A DNA stretch of 64,000 bases from Clostridium estertheticum (GCF_026650985.1 NZ_CP086239.1:620001-684000); one strand, 5' to 3'. Positions 16,385 through 25,506 are shown, numbered from the stretch's first letter. The notes: generated by a model from the sequence alone, not told the origin. Translations and numbers: made by a program.

Positions 16385-16822
16385 ATGAAAAAAAATACAT
16401 TTATTCCTAATTGGTATATTGATAAGAAGAATAAAACAAAAATGAAGATAATTAAAATAGGTATTATGCTATTTTTTATATTAGATATTATATTGCTAGG
16501 GGTTATATTAAATATCACAAATAAAACAGGAAATATTGAGGGGGAGAGCAATAGTACTCAAAAGAACAGTGGTATTGAGCTTAGAACAAAACAGGATATA
16601 ATTATTATTGAGAAATATAACAAACTAAATAATTTTTTAAAGGAAAATGGTTTGAATTACAAGGATATTACAATAACTGATAATAGCTTTGAAATGAATA
16701 TAGAAGTTAAAAATTATGAAGAATATATTAAAGTAATAAGTTGCATAGAGAATAAATACCCCGTAAAAAAATTAACCCCAAATAAAGATAAATTAACCTT
16801 TAATATTAAATGTGAGGTATAA
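16385..16822 (+). CDS. PilN-like bitopic membrane protein
   Basis: 145 residues: a cytoplasmic N-terminus with the motif FIPNWYIDKKNK, one membrane helix (about residues 22 to 45), then an extracytoplasmic part with a ferredoxin-like strand-helix pattern. This matches the layout of PilN, which links PilM in the cytoplasm to PilO outside. It lies 6 bp after the PilM-like gene. Assigned by architecture and order. Confidence 0.55.
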   Translation: MKKNTFIPNWYIDKKNKTKMKIIKIGIMLFFILDIILLGVILNITNKTGNIEGESNSTQKNSGIELRTKQDIIIIEKYNKLNNFLKENGLNYKDITITDNSFEMNIEVKNYEEYIKVISCIENKYPVKKLTPNKDKLTFNIKCEV

Positions 16823-16823
16823 G

Positions 16824-17228
16824 ATGTATAAAAATCGACAGTCTGAATGGATGTTAGTTATACTTATGATGATAATGGCTATTTTATCTTTTGAATTTAT
16901 AATTGTTAAAAATAAATTTATAACATATAAAGACAATAAAGTAATTAGTAGTATTACTGCTAAAAACGTGAAAAGCGCTCAGAAATTTGGATATAGTGAT
17001 ATTTTAGAATGCTTAAGCAAAAATAAAGATTTTAAGGTAGAGTCCATTAATATGATGGAAAATGAAAAATGTAATGTTGAAGTTAATTACAAAGGAGATT
17101 TAAATTTGTTATATAGTTCATTAGTTAAGTTAACTGAAAGCAAAAATTTATTAAATGTAAGTAAAATTATTATTCACAAAGACACTGAAATTACAAATAT
17201 AGAGATTGATTTTAAAAAGAATAAGTGA
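16824..17228 (+). CDS. PilO-like bitopic membrane protein
   Basis: From ATG 16,824 (preceded by GTGAGG; an upstream in-frame GTG at 16,812 is less likely) the protein is 134 residues with one membrane helix near the start and an extracytoplasmic domain. It is last in the pilus operon, where PilO-type alignment proteins are expected. No hallmark residues, so the call rests on topology and order. Confidence 0.5.
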   Translation: MYKNRQSEWMLVILMMIMAILSFEFIIVKNKFITYKDNKVISSITAKNVKSAQKFGYSDILECLSKNKDFKVESINMMENEKCNVEVNYKGDLNLLYSSLVKLTESKNLLNVSKIIIHKDTEITNIEIDFKKNK

Positions 17229-17514
17229 TTAATTGAAATATTCGCTCCAATTTTAGGGAGTTGATATCTTAATTAATGATTTTTATTAAAATATATACAC
17301 TTTAAATGGTATACTTATAAAAAAGACATAAAATTATTCAAATAATATATATTTATATTTGCAAATATCCTTAAGTTTTGATAAAATAACATTGTTCCAC
17401 TGTAATGTTTATATTTAGTGGAGTGCAAACGTAATGATTGGTATTAATTTACCTAATAAGGTTATAATATAAATGGGTTAATTGAATTATTTATAAATTT
17501 TGGAGGGATACTTA

Positions 17515-18072
17515 ATGATTTCAGCAGGCGATATAAGAAAAGGAACAACATTTGATGAAGGTGGACAAGTTTACACAGTTATAGATTTTTTACATGTAAA
17601 ACCGGGTAAGGGAGCTGCATTTGTTAGAACTAAGTTAAGAAACGTTATAAACTCAGGGGTTACAGAAAAAACATTTAATCCTACTACAAAATTACAAGAG
17701 GCAGTTATAGAAAGAAAAGAAATGCAATATTTGTATGCAGCTGACGGACTATACTACTTCATGGATCAAGAAACTTTTGAACAAATACCACTTAACTACG
17801 AAAAAGTTGAAGATGCAATAAAATACTTAAAAGAAAATATGTTTGCTATAATAAAATTTTATAAGGATGAGGCTTTCTCAGTGGAAGCTCCAAACTTTGT
17901 AGAATTACTTATAACTAGTACTGAACCAGGTGTTAAAGGTAATACATCTTCTAGTGTAACAAAACCAGCTACTGTAGAAACAGGAGCAATCATTCAAGTG
18001 CCAATGTTCGTCAATGAGGGTGAAACTATAAGAATAGATACTAGAAATGGAGATTACATGTTAAGAGTTTAA
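17515..18072 (+). CDS. efp: Elongation factor P
   Basis: 185 residues with the full three-domain EF-P pattern: [13 protein letters not shown], the [15 protein letters not shown] loop that holds the residue facing the ribosomal P-site (the Lys in KPGKG), and the C-terminal GDYMLRV end. EF-P rescues ribosomes stalled at consecutive prolines. The ATG at 17,515 follows TGGAGGG; an in-frame TTG at 17,500 lies before the Shine-Dalgarno and is rejected. Its place just upstream of spoIIIA is the conserved clostridial order. Confidence 0.97.
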   Translation: MISAGDIRKGTTFDEGGQVYTVIDFLHVKPGKGAAFVRTKLRNVINSGVTEKTFNPTTKLQEAVIERKEMQYLYAADGLYYFMDQETFEQIPLNYEKVEDAIKYLKENMFAIIKFYKDEAFSVEAPNFVELLITSTEPGVKGNTSSSVTKPATVETGAIIQVPMFVNEGETIRIDTRNGDYMLRV

Positions 18073-18085
18073 ATTTATATTTAAA

Positions 18086-18112
18086 AAGGACCGATATCGG
18101 TTCTTTTTTTTT
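18086..18112 (+). terminator. Terminator of efp
   Basis: AGGACCG (18,087) pairs with CGGTTCT (ending 18,103), followed by eight T residues. Confidence 0.85.
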
Positions 18113-18237
18113 GTTCTTTTTTTGTTAAGTAATACATATATTATGGAAATGAATCCGAATTTAAATAATATGTTTTAATTTATATGGAATATTATGTAAG
18201 GCAAAGAAATACAAATTATATATGGGAGGATGAGAAA

Positions 18238-19158
18238 ATGTTAGTTACAAAAGATTTATTCGAAATACTACCTAAAACTATTAGAAATATTCTTGAAAAA
18301 GTTGATAATTTGCAACAACTTGAAGAGATTAGAGTAAAGGTGAACAAGCCTCTGTTTATTCACATTGGCAGTAAAGAAAAAGTCTGGGAATATATTGCGA
18401 CTCCAGAGGATTTAAAATACATAATGCAGAGGATAAGCAATTACTCCATATATGCCTTTGAAGACGAGATACGGCAAGGGTATATAACTATAAAAGGCGG
18501 ACACAGAGTTGGATTATGTGGGATTTGTGTTATTGAAAATAATAGCATTAAGACCATTAAAGATATTTCGTCTATAAATATAAGAGCATGTAAAGAAATT
18601 ATTGGATGTGCGGACAAAGTTATGCCATATATTATTAATAATGATTCAGTATACAATACAATAATTATATCTCCTCCGAAATGTGGCAAAACAACTCTAA
18701 TTAGAGATATTTCGAGGCAGATATCACAGGGATATAAAGATATGAGTTTTAGAGGAAAGAACGTCTCTATAATCGATGAGCGTTCTGAGATAGCTGGTTC
18801 TTTTAAAGGAATACCACAAATGGACGTTGGGGTGCGTACTGATGTACTAGATAATTGTCCTAAGAGTCAAGGAATTATGATGGCGATTAGAAGTATGTCA
18901 CCTGATGTGATAGTTTGTGATGAAATTGGTACTAAAAATGATATGGAAAGTATTTTAATGGCATTAAATTCTGGAATTAGTTTAATTACAACTATTCATG
19001 GTTTTGGAATTGAAGATTTGTATAAAAGATTAGTTTTCAAAGATATTGTTGATAATTACGTATTTACGAGGGGGATAGTGCTTAGTAATAAAAAAGGAAT
19101 TGGAACAATAGAACGTATTTATGATTTTACTAAGGGCATAGATGTATGGAGGTCGTAA
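18238..19158 (+). CDS. spoIIIAA: Stage III sporulation ATPase SpoIIIAA
   Basis: 306 residues from ATG 18,238, selected for GGAGGA 7 bp upstream; an in-frame ATG at 18,184 lacks a site. The protein is a secretion-type ATPase with Walker A SPPKCGKTT (residues 145 to 153), Walker B VIVCDEIG, and SLITTIHGFG. In the mother cell it is thought to energise the SpoIIIA-SpoIIQ channel feeding the engulfed forespore. First gene of the eight-gene spoIIIA operon. A CATATATT near 18,133 could be part of a sigma-E -10 element; this is not certain. Confidence 0.95.
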   Translation: MLVTKDLFEILPKTIRNILEKVDNLQQLEEIRVKVNKPLFIHIGSKEKVWEYIATPEDLKYIMQRISNYSIYAFEDEIRQGYITIKGGHRVGLCGICVIENNSIKTIKDISSINIRACKEIIGCADKVMPYIINNDSVYNTIIISPPKCGKTTLIRDISRQISQGYKDMSFRGKNVSIIDERSEIAGSFKGIPQMDVGVRTDVLDNCPKSQGIMMAIRSMSPDVIVCDEIGTKNDMESILMALNSGISLITTIHGFGIEDLYKRLVFKDIVDNYVFTRGIVLSNKKGIGTIERIYDFTKGIDVWRS

Positions 19159-19159
19159 T

Positions 19160-19678
19160 ATGATTAAAATAGTTGGGTGTGTTGTGATTTTAGTTGCGTC
19201 AACTATGGCTGGATTTATATACAGCGAAAGGTTAAGATATAGAGTTTTTCAACTAAATGAAATTCAAAGAGCTGTTTACCAACTTCAAAATGAGATAACT
19301 TATGTACATGCTCTTTTGCCAGATGCTTTTAAAAGCATAGCAGGGAAAAGTAAAGAACCGATAAAAGAACTATTTAATAAAACAAGTGAACTTTTAACTA
19401 ACAATGAATACGAGAATGTATATGAAGCTATGAATAGTGCAATAAACTTAACAAAAGATAAATTGTATATAAATTCTGATGATATAAATGTTATTTTGGA
19501 TTTATCAAAAACACTTGGAGAATCTGATATTCAAGGCCAAAACAGTATATTTTCACTTACTATATCAAATTTAAAAAAACAAATTATAATATCAGAAGAA
19601 TTTATGAATAAGAATATAAAAATGTATAGATGTTTAGGGTTTTCTTTTGGGGCAACGCTTGTAATAGTACTAATATAG
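19160..19678 (+). CDS. spoIIIAB: Stage III sporulation protein SpoIIIAB
   Basis: 172 residues from ATG 19,160 with GGAGG 7 bp upstream. It has an N-terminal membrane helix, a helical cytoplasmic domain with QLNEIQRAVYQLQNEITY, and a C-terminal hydrophobic end, resembling the GspF-like fold known for SpoIIIAB. It is the platform partner of the SpoIIIAA ATPase in the mother-cell membrane. The start lies just past the spoIIIAA stop, so translation is probably coupled. Confidence 0.92.
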   Translation: MIKIVGCVVILVASTMAGFIYSERLRYRVFQLNEIQRAVYQLQNEITYVHALLPDAFKSIAGKSKEPIKELFNKTSELLTNNEYENVYEAMNSAINLTKDKLYINSDDINVILDLSKTLGESDIQGQNSIFSLTISNLKKQIIISEEFMNKNIKMYRCLGFSFGATLVIVLI

Positions 19679-19693
19679 GGAGGAGGTTTTTAT

Positions 19694-19891
19694 GTGTTAG
19701 ATGTTAGTTTACTGTTTAAAATAGGGGCAACAGGTATTCTGATTATTATTATTGACAAGATTTTAAAAAGTGGAGGCAAAGATGATATCGCTGTAGTTGC
19801 GAATTTAGCTGGAGTAATAATAATTCTTATGATGGTGATAAATTTAGTAAACAAACTGTTTACTTCTGTAAAAACTTTGTTTCAGTTTTAG
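19694..19891 (+). CDS. spoIIIAC: Stage III sporulation protein SpoIIIAC
   Basis: A 65-residue protein with two membrane helices (LLFKIGATGILIIIID and AGVIIILMMVINLV), the expected length for this subunit of the feeding-tube complex. GTG at 19,694 is the start, 7 bp after AGGAGG. An ATG two bases earlier is in another frame and stops after two codons. Similar in fold to secretion-system inner-membrane subunits. Confidence 0.92.
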   Translation: MLDVSLLFKIGATGILIIIIDKILKSGGKDDIAVVANLAGVIIILMMVINLVNKLFTSVKTLFQF

Positions 19892-19951
19892 GATGAATAG
19901 ATAAAAATTAAAAACTTTTATTCACTCGCAGAGGCAATCGAGGAGGATTTT

Positions 19952-20335
19952 ATGGAAATAATCAAAGTTGTTGCATTCGCTTTCATAGCATTATTTATTG
20001 TGCTTATATTCAAAGGTAGAAGAGATGATTTAGCTATTCAAGTTAGTATAGCAGCGGGGATATTGATATTTTTATTTATGGTAAACAAACTTACAATAAT
20101 TCTGGGGTTTTTACAAACATTAGCGAATAAGGCTAATATTGATGTCGTCTATTTAAATACTGTTTTTAAAATACTGGGAATTGCCTATTTAGCTTCTTTT
20201 TGCAGTGAGATTTGCAGGGATGCTGGCCAGAGTAACATAGCAGGTAAAGTTGAATTTGCTGGAAAAATATTTATATTAGTTTTGGCAATACCAATTTTAA
20301 TGGCAGTAATGCAATCTATTTTGAAAATAATGTAG
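19952..20335 (+). CDS. spoIIIAD: Stage III sporulation protein SpoIIIAD
   Basis: 127 residues with three to four membrane helices. It shares the segment pattern of SpoIIIAC (DDLAIQVSIAAGILIF) plus LGIAYLASFCSEICRDAGQ, a signature of SpoIIIAD. Start ATG after GAGGAGG. Part of the membrane export apparatus that keeps the forespore transcriptionally active. Confidence 0.93.
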   Translation: MEIIKVVAFAFIALFIVLIFKGRRDDLAIQVSIAAGILIFLFMVNKLTIILGFLQTLANKANIDVVYLNTVFKILGIAYLASFCSEICRDAGQSNIAGKVEFAGKIFILVLAIPILMAVMQSILKIM

Positions 20336-20344
20336 AGGTGTAGG

Positions 20345-21538
20345 ATGAGGAAATGTAAAATGAAGAAACGGAATATGAAGAGACTTAATATGAAAAAGAT
20401 TTTACTGATTTTATTATTTTTATTATCTTTGAACATTAGTGTACAAGCTACTGAGATAGGTAAAATAGGGGAAAAGCAGCAAACTGAAATAAATAATTTA
20501 TATGACTACATTTCTAATGTTAAATCTCAATATGAAATATTTAACGATATGCAGCCACAAACTTTTGTAGAGCAATTTATAAAAACTGGTGATAATGGTT
20601 TAAGTTTTAAGAAAACATCAACTTTCATTATTAGATACACGTTTAAAGAGGTTATTGCATGTATGGAGTTAATTGGGAGTCTTATGATTATTGCTATTAT
20701 ATGTGCGATGCTAAATAATCTTCAAAGTGCTTTTAATAGAGATAGTTTATCAAATATTGCTTACCTTGCGTGTTATGGTGTAATGATTGTAATGATAACT
20801 AAAAGTTTTTATGTAGTAGCAGAGCTTGCCAAAAATACAATTGTAAGTATGTCTAATTTTATGTCAGCACTTATCCCAGTACTCATGATGCTCCTAGCAA
20901 GTGTTGGTGGATTTGCAGAAGCAACGCTGCTCGATCCTGTAATTATGGGTTTTGCAACGGTAAGTTCTAGGATATATGTAGATATTATCATTCCTATAAT
21001 ATTTATGAGCTTCGTTTTACAGTTTGTGACCAGTATATCTAGCGATTACAAAATAAAGGGTTTGACAAAGCTTTTAAAACAAACTGCCATTTGGATACAG
21101 GGAATAGTTATGACAGTTTTTATTGCGGTAATTACTATACGTAGCATTGCAGCAAAAACCTTAGATCAAGTTACTATAAAAACAGCAAAATTTGCGGTAG
21201 ATACGTTTGTACCTGTAGTTGGAAAATGTTTATCTGATGCAATTTCTACAGTAGCTGGATACTCACTTCTTTTAAAGAGTGCTATAAGTGGGCTTGGGTT
21301 AATTGTTCTTATGGTAATAGTAATACTTCCTATTATAAAACTTCTGATTATGGCTTTTTTATATAAAGCGGCAGCTGCACTAATTGAACCAATAAGTGAT
21401 AATCGCACAGTAGAGTGTATAAATTCAGTAGGGGATTCTATTCTTCTTTTAATGTCTTGTGTAATATCGGTAAGTGTAATGTTTTTCATAATGGTTGCGA
21501 TAGTAGCGGCTACTGGGAAAGGTATAATATCAGGATGA
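20345..21538 (+). CDS. spoIIIAE: Stage III sporulation protein SpoIIIAE
   Basis: 397 residues: signal peptide (ILLILLFLLSLNISVQA), short extracytoplasmic region, then about seven membrane helices including LIPVLMMLLASVGG and the C-terminal MFFIMVAIVAATGKG. This is the largest integral membrane part of the SpoIIIA complex. Several in-frame ATG codons lie near the start (20,345, 20,360, 20,375, 20,390); the first has TAGAGGTG behind it. Ends with a stop 67 bp before spoIIIAF. Confidence 0.94.
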   Translation: MRKCKMKKRNMKRLNMKKILLILLFLLSLNISVQATEIGKIGEKQQTEINNLYDYISNVKSQYEIFNDMQPQTFVEQFIKTGDNGLSFKKTSTFIIRYTFKEVIACMELIGSLMIIAIICAMLNNLQSAFNRDSLSNIAYLACYGVMIVMITKSFYVVAELAKNTIVSMSNFMSALIPVLMMLLASVGGFAEATLLDPVIMGFATVSSRIYVDIIIPIIFMSFVLQFVTSISSDYKIKGLTKLLKQTAIWIQGIVMTVFIAVITIRSIAAKTLDQVTIKTAKFAVDTFVPVVGKCLSDAISTVAGYSLLLKSAISGLGLIVLMVIVILPIIKLLIMAFLYKAAAALIEPISDNRTVECINSVGDSILLLMSCVISVSVMFFIMVAIVAATGKGIISG

Positions 21539-21605
21539 TAATTACCATATATATGTATACTTATATGTCGAATTTGATTCTAATCATAAAGGAGGTGGTG
21601 GTAAT

Positions 21606-22199
21606 TTGATTGAATTATTAAAAGTCTGGGTAACAAATATTACTATCGCTATATTTTTTATTACTGCGGTAGAGATGATTTTGCCAGACAATAACATGAA
21701 AAAATATGCAAAATTTGTATTGGGTTTAATGTTGATTGTTGTAATAATAAACCCTATAATAAAAATCTTTGATAAGAACTTTGATTTGAATTCTTATTCT
21801 AGCAAAGCAACAAGTTACATTGAGGGAAGCACTCAGGCTTCAGATATGAAGAAATATAAAGATATTAATATAGTAAATACAACAGAAAATTTTAAAAAAA
21901 ATTTACAGAAAGAGTGTATTACAAATTTAGAGCAGACCTATCCAGAAAATAAATATAATGCTGATGTAGATGTTGTTTATGATAGTAAAAATGGAGTTTT
22001 CAATATTAATAGGGTGAAAATTGATGTTGTTGATAATGGGGTTCAAAGTGTTAAAAGTATAAAAATTGATACACAAAGTGTGGATGCTTCTAATAACAAT
22101 GTTTTAACAAACACTCAAGGGAAACAGATAAAGAAGTTTTTAAGTAATAAACTTAAAATATCTGATGATGTTATAACTGTTTATAAAGTAAATTCATAA
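21606..22199 (+). CDS. spoIIIAF: Stage III sporulation protein SpoIIIAF
   Basis: 197 residues, start TTG at 21,606 with AAAGGAGGTGG upstream. Two N-terminal membrane helices (TNITIAIFFITAVEMILP and FVLGLMLIVVIINPIIKI) are followed by an extracytoplasmic ring-building-motif-like domain. The length and the MKKYAKFVLGLM segment fit SpoIIIAF. The protein belongs to the mother-cell side of the channel. Confidence 0.92.
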   Translation: MIELLKVWVTNITIAIFFITAVEMILPDNNMKKYAKFVLGLMLIVVIINPIIKIFDKNFDLNSYSSKATSYIEGSTQASDMKKYKDINIVNTTENFKKNLQKECITNLEQTYPENKYNADVDVVYDSKNGVFNINRVKIDVVDNGVQSVKSIKIDTQSVDASNNNVLTNTQGKQIKKFLSNKLKISDDVITVYKVNS

Positions 22200-22248
22200 A
22201 ACACATGATTATTAATTGATATATAAATAAGAAAAGAGGGGGATTTCT

Positions 22249-22911
22249 ATGAACAATGATAATTTACTTAGTAAATTTACTGAGTTTATTAAAACAAAAA
22301 TTAATAGAGAAAATGAAAGTAGCAAAAATGACAAAAGCAAAAAGTCTGATAAACTATTAGGAAATATAGTATTACTGATTTTGGTGGCAGTTGTAATAGT
22401 ATTAGCAAGCAGTTCATTTAAGTCATCAAAGCCAACTTCAACTGCACAGACTACAATAGATACCGAAACACAGAAAAATGCGGCTGCGAAGGTAAGTAAC
22501 ACGGCTGCAGTGAGTGATTATGAAGCACAACTAGAAAGTAAACTTAAATTAACCCTTGAAGGGATGGAAGGTGTTGGAAAGGTACAAGTGATGATCTACT
22601 TTGAGAGTGGAGAGGAAAGTGTCCCTGCATTAAATGTTAATGATTCTAAAAGCGTTACAAAAGAAGATGATAAAACAGGTGGAACAAGAAATATAACTCA
22701 AGATAATAATGGGAGCACTGTAGTTATGGAGAATAATGGGAGTGCGACTGAGCCGTTAATTGTAAAAAAAATAAAGCCAATTATTACTGGCGTATGTGTA
22801 GTAGCAGAAGGATCAGGTGTAAAAATTACAGAACTTAGGATTAGACAGGCAGTAATTAATTTATTTAATTTGCCTGAGAACAAAGTTAATGTATATCCTA
22901 TGAATAAGTAG
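22249..22911 (+). CDS. spoIIIAG: Stage III sporulation protein SpoIIIAG
   Basis: 220 residues with a cytoplasmic lysine-rich start, one membrane helix (about residues 38 to 55) and an extracytoplasmic ring-forming domain: YEAQLESKLKLTLEGMEGVG, then ITGVCVVAEGSG and RQAVINLFNLPENKV. SpoIIIAG forms a large ring in the intermembrane space of the sporulating cell. Start ATG behind AGAGGGGG. Confidence 0.94.
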   Translation: MNNDNLLSKFTEFIKTKINRENESSKNDKSKKSDKLLGNIVLLILVAVVIVLASSSFKSSKPTSTAQTTIDTETQKNAAAKVSNTAAVSDYEAQLESKLKLTLEGMEGVGKVQVMIYFESGEESVPALNVNDSKSVTKEDDKTGGTRNITQDNNGSTVVMENNGSATEPLIVKKIKPIITGVCVVAEGSGVKITELRIRQAVINLFNLPENKVNVYPMNK

Positions 22912-22949
22912 CATATAATTTCTTAGAAAGGCAGATGGGGGGAAATATT

Positions 22950-23462
22950 ATGAATAAAAAACAGTCAGGTATAATTGTTACGTTGGTAGTGCTTATTGTG
23001 TTTGCAGGGTATCTTGCAACGAAGGTGAATGGTCCATTGTATGTAAATGACAGTGACTTTAGTAATGAGAAAAGTGCAATATCTTTAAAAGACACCAAAA
23101 CTGCTTCAACTGCTTCAACTTATTTTGTAGAAGCAAAATTATCAAGAAATCAAGACAATGATAAAACTCTTCAAACTATTAAAACTTTAATTGATGATAC
23201 CAATACTCCAAAAGATCAAAAGGCAACTGCAGCTAAACAATACTTAAACATATCGATGGCAGCTCAGAATCAATCAGACATCGAACTAGCATTAAAAGCT
23301 CAAGGGTTTGAAGAATCAATGTGTAGTATAGTGAATGACAAAGTTCAAGTAGTAATTAAAACTGATAAAAAACAACTTACAGATGAACAGCTTCGAAGCA
23401 TTAAAGATATTGTCATGAGTAAAACAAAATTAGAAAAAATTGAAGTTAAGATTAAACAATAA
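22950..23462 (+). CDS. spoIIIAH: Stage III sporulation protein SpoIIIAH
   Basis: 170 residues from ATG 22,950 (GGGGGG 7 bp upstream). A single N-terminal membrane helix is followed by a charged linker and a YscJ/FliF-like domain near the C-terminus (AALKAQGFEESMCSI). SpoIIIAH is the mother-cell ring protein that meets SpoIIQ of the forespore. Last gene of the operon. Confidence 0.93.
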   Translation: MNKKQSGIIVTLVVLIVFAGYLATKVNGPLYVNDSDFSNEKSAISLKDTKTASTASTYFVEAKLSRNQDNDKTLQTIKTLIDDTNTPKDQKATAAKQYLNISMAAQNQSDIELALKAQGFEESMCSIVNDKVQVVIKTDKKQLTDEQLRSIKDIVMSKTKLEKIEVKIKQ

Positions 23463-23543
23463 TATTTGTAAAAAAAATATTTATCTGCTATAATAAATAT
23501 AGCATTATCATGTTTTACCTAAGTTAAATAAGGGGGTATTACT

Positions 23544-23933
23544 ATGGAAGATAAAATTTTAAATGAAACTGAAATGGGTGTTGTTAAAATATCTGAGGAT
23601 GTAGTTAGTGTTATAGCGGGACTCGCTGTTGCTGAAATACAGGGGATTGTTGGAATGAGTGCAAGTCTTGTTGGTGGAATAACTCAAATATTAAGTGGAA
23701 AGAAAAATTTATCTAAAGGCGTTAAAGTCAATGTTGGAGAAAATAGTGCAATAATTGATTTACACGTTGTAGTTGAATATGGTATTAAAATTCCAGAAGT
23801 AACTGAAAAAGCACAAATAAATGTTAAAAAATCCGTAGAGCTTATGACGGGACTAGTAGTATCAGCAGTAAATGTGTATGTTCAAAATGTTGTATTACCT
23901 AAAACAGAAAAGCTTGAGGAAATAGAAGCATAG
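23544..23933 (+). CDS. Asp23/Gls24 family protein (YqhY-like)
   Basis: 129 residues with the Asp23 signature: GVVKISEDVVSVIAGLAVAE at the start, then VNVGENSAIIDLHVVVEYG and VEKTEKI-like alternating pattern toward the end. Members associate with membranes or cell-wall homeostasis; the YqhY type is located between spoIIIA and nusB in many Firmicutes, as here, and has been linked to fatty-acid synthesis control. It has its own strong terminator. Confidence 0.93.
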   Translation: MEDKILNETEMGVVKISEDVVSVIAGLAVAEIQGIVGMSASLVGGITQILSGKKNLSKGVKVNVGENSAIIDLHVVVEYGIKIPEVTEKAQINVKKSVELMTGLVVSAVNVYVQNVVLPKTEKLEEIEA

Positions 23934-23937
23934 TAAT

Positions 23938-23970
23938 AAACACCCTCTCTAATCGGAGGGTGTTTATTTA
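23938..23970 (+). terminator. Terminator after asp23-family gene
   Basis: AACACCCTC pairs with GAGGGTGTT (ending 23,965), followed by TATTTATAT. Confidence 0.85.
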
Positions 23971-24030
23971 TATGTTTGTTATTCTTATGATAAGGTATAA
24001 TATAGTATGGAAAAATTAGGAGGATTACTA

Positions 24031-24426
24031 ATGAATAGAAGAAAGTCGAGAGAAACAGCAATGAAATTACTTTTTGAAATGTCAATAAACAAAGAAAAAT
24101 ATGAGGATATAATTGAGAATTTTAAAGAGAACACTGATGTTGATTTAAGTGACCTTGATATGTCATATATAACGAAGGTGTTAGCTGGTATTCACGAAAA
24201 TGGTAAAGATATTGATAAAAACATTGAAAAATATTTAATTAAATGGAAACTTGCTAGGTTATCAAAAATGAATTTGGCTATATTAAGAATAAGTACATAT
24301 GAAATATTATATGAGGAAGAAATACCTAATAGGGTTTCTGTAAATGAAGGAATAGAACTAGCGAAGAAATATGGTGAGGATAGTTCTCCAGCATTTATAA
24401 ATGGAATACTCGCGAAGATGATTTAA
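24031..24426 (+). CDS. nusB: Transcription antitermination factor NusB
   Basis: 131 residues from ATG 24,031 with AGGAGG 7 bp upstream; an earlier ATG at 24,007 precedes the site and is rejected. Shows the NusB core: RRKSRETAMKLLFEM, then LARLSKMNLAILRISTYE and VSVNEGIELAKKYGE. NusB with ribosomal protein S10 binds boxA RNA to allow full-length rRNA transcription. This may matter for the boxA-like units at 4.1 to 6.4 kb in the same window. Confidence 0.96.
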   Translation: MNRRKSRETAMKLLFEMSINKEKYEDIIENFKENTDVDLSDLDMSYITKVLAGIHENGKDIDKNIEKYLIKWKLARLSKMNLAILRISTYEILYEEEIPNRVSVNEGIELAKKYGEDSSPAFINGILAKMI

Positions 24427-24657
24427 TATATTAATAGTAATAAGATAACTAGTCAGTATACTAGCCTACATTGCGACTTACTTAACCTTTGGAACATCTG
24501 ATAGCCATTAACTATTAGGTACTAAATTGGCTTTGTAATGCAAGATCTGAGGGGGTATATCTGATTAGTTTTTTATTTTTAAAAAAAACAATTAAAATTA
24601 TGTTAAAATATTCTGGTACTAGTCAATATTTTAAAATGTATAAAAGGAGAGAAGAAT
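24427..24657 (+). promoter_or_regulatory. Possible structured leader of folD, ending in a terminator-like T-run
   Basis: Between nusB and folD: AGCCA..TGGCT can form a hairpin (about 24,511-24,536); ATCTGA occurs three times (near 24,498, 24,547 and 24,559); then GGGGG and TTTTTTATTTTT (around 24,566-24,580). The layout suggests a transcribed leader with attenuation. I could not match the consensus of the ZTP, THF or T-box riboswitches. Confidence 0.35.
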
Positions 24658-25506
24658 ATGGGAATTAGAGTTAATGGTAAGATAATAGTTGAAACCTACA
24701 GAGATGAAATTAAAAATATCATAAAGGATGGCGTTGATAGGGGACTTAGAGTACCATCAATTAAAACTATATTAGTAGGCTCTGATGGAGGTTCTTTATC
24801 ATATGTGAAAAGTCAGAATAACTTGTGCAATAAATTGGGAATTTCCTACACTTGTACTCAACTAGATGAAGATATAAGTCAAAAGGATATCATAGATATT
24901 ATAGAAAAATTCAATGAGGATAATAGCGTAGATGGAATAATAATTCAATTACCCTTACCTAAAAACCTAAATGAGAAAGAAATCACTTCTAAAATTTCAT
25001 ATAAAAAGGATATTGATGGATTAACAGATGTAAATATGGGTAGATTTTATAAGGGCGATAAAAGCTTTATTCCTTGTACTGCATTAGGGGTTATTGAAAT
25101 GATTAAAAATACGGGATGTCATATTAAAGGCAAACATGCAGTTGTTATTGGTAGAAGCAATATTGTTGGAAAACCGGTAGCTCAATTGTTATTAAATGAA
25201 GATGCAACAGTAACCATATGTCATTCAAAAACAACGAATCTAAAAGAAGTTTGTAAAACGGCAGATATAATAGTTGCGGCTATTGGTAAACCAGGCTTTG
25301 TGACAAGTGAATTTATTAAGGATGGAGCAATTGTTATAGATGTTGGAACTACAATGATAGATAATAAAATTACTGGGGATGTAAATTTTGACGATGTTAT
25401 TAATCATGCAAGTTTTGTTACCCCAGTTCCAGGTGGAACGGGACTAATGACTACAACGATGCTTATAAAAAATGCTTGCGCTTCGTGGAGGGATAATGTT
25501 TATTAA
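24658..25506 (+). CDS. folD: Bifunctional-type methylene-THF dehydrogenase/cyclohydrolase FolD
   Basis: 282 residues with family landmarks: YVKSQNNLCNKLG, DGIIIQLPLPK, KDIDGLTDVNMG, the NADP loop VIGRSNIVGKPVAQLL and PVPGGTGLMTTTML. It interconverts methylene-, methenyl- and formyl-tetrahydrofolate for one-carbon supply. The catalytic lysine of the YxxxK motif is Gln here (Y49, Q53; a lysine is present at 51 instead), so cyclohydrolase activity may be weak or absent while dehydrogenase activity remains. Overlaps xseA by 11 bp. Confidence 0.95.
   Translation: MGIRVNGKIIVETYRDEIKNIIKDGVDRGLRVPSIKTILVGSDGGSLSYVKSQNNLCNKLGISYTCTQLDEDISQKDIIDIIEKFNEDNSVDGIIIQLPLPKNLNEKEITSKISYKKDIDGLTDVNMGRFYKGDKSFIPCTALGVIEMIKNTGCHIKGKHAVVIGRSNIVGKPVAQLLLNEDATVTICHSKTTNLKEVCKTADIIVAAIGKPGFVTSEFIKDGAIVIDVGTTMIDNKITGDVNFDDVINHASFVTPVPGGTGLMTTTMLIKNACASWRDNVY

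Noticed and set aside
21566-21572. TGTCGAA (Spo0A-box core) before spoIIIAF
   Set aside because: It lies inside the spoIIIA operon between two coupled genes, with no promoter elements near. A 7-mer match in A+T-rich DNA is expected by chance.
24427-24657. ZTP, THF or T-box riboswitch before folD
   Set aside because: Searched by eye for their conserved blocks; none was found. Kept only as an unassigned leader.
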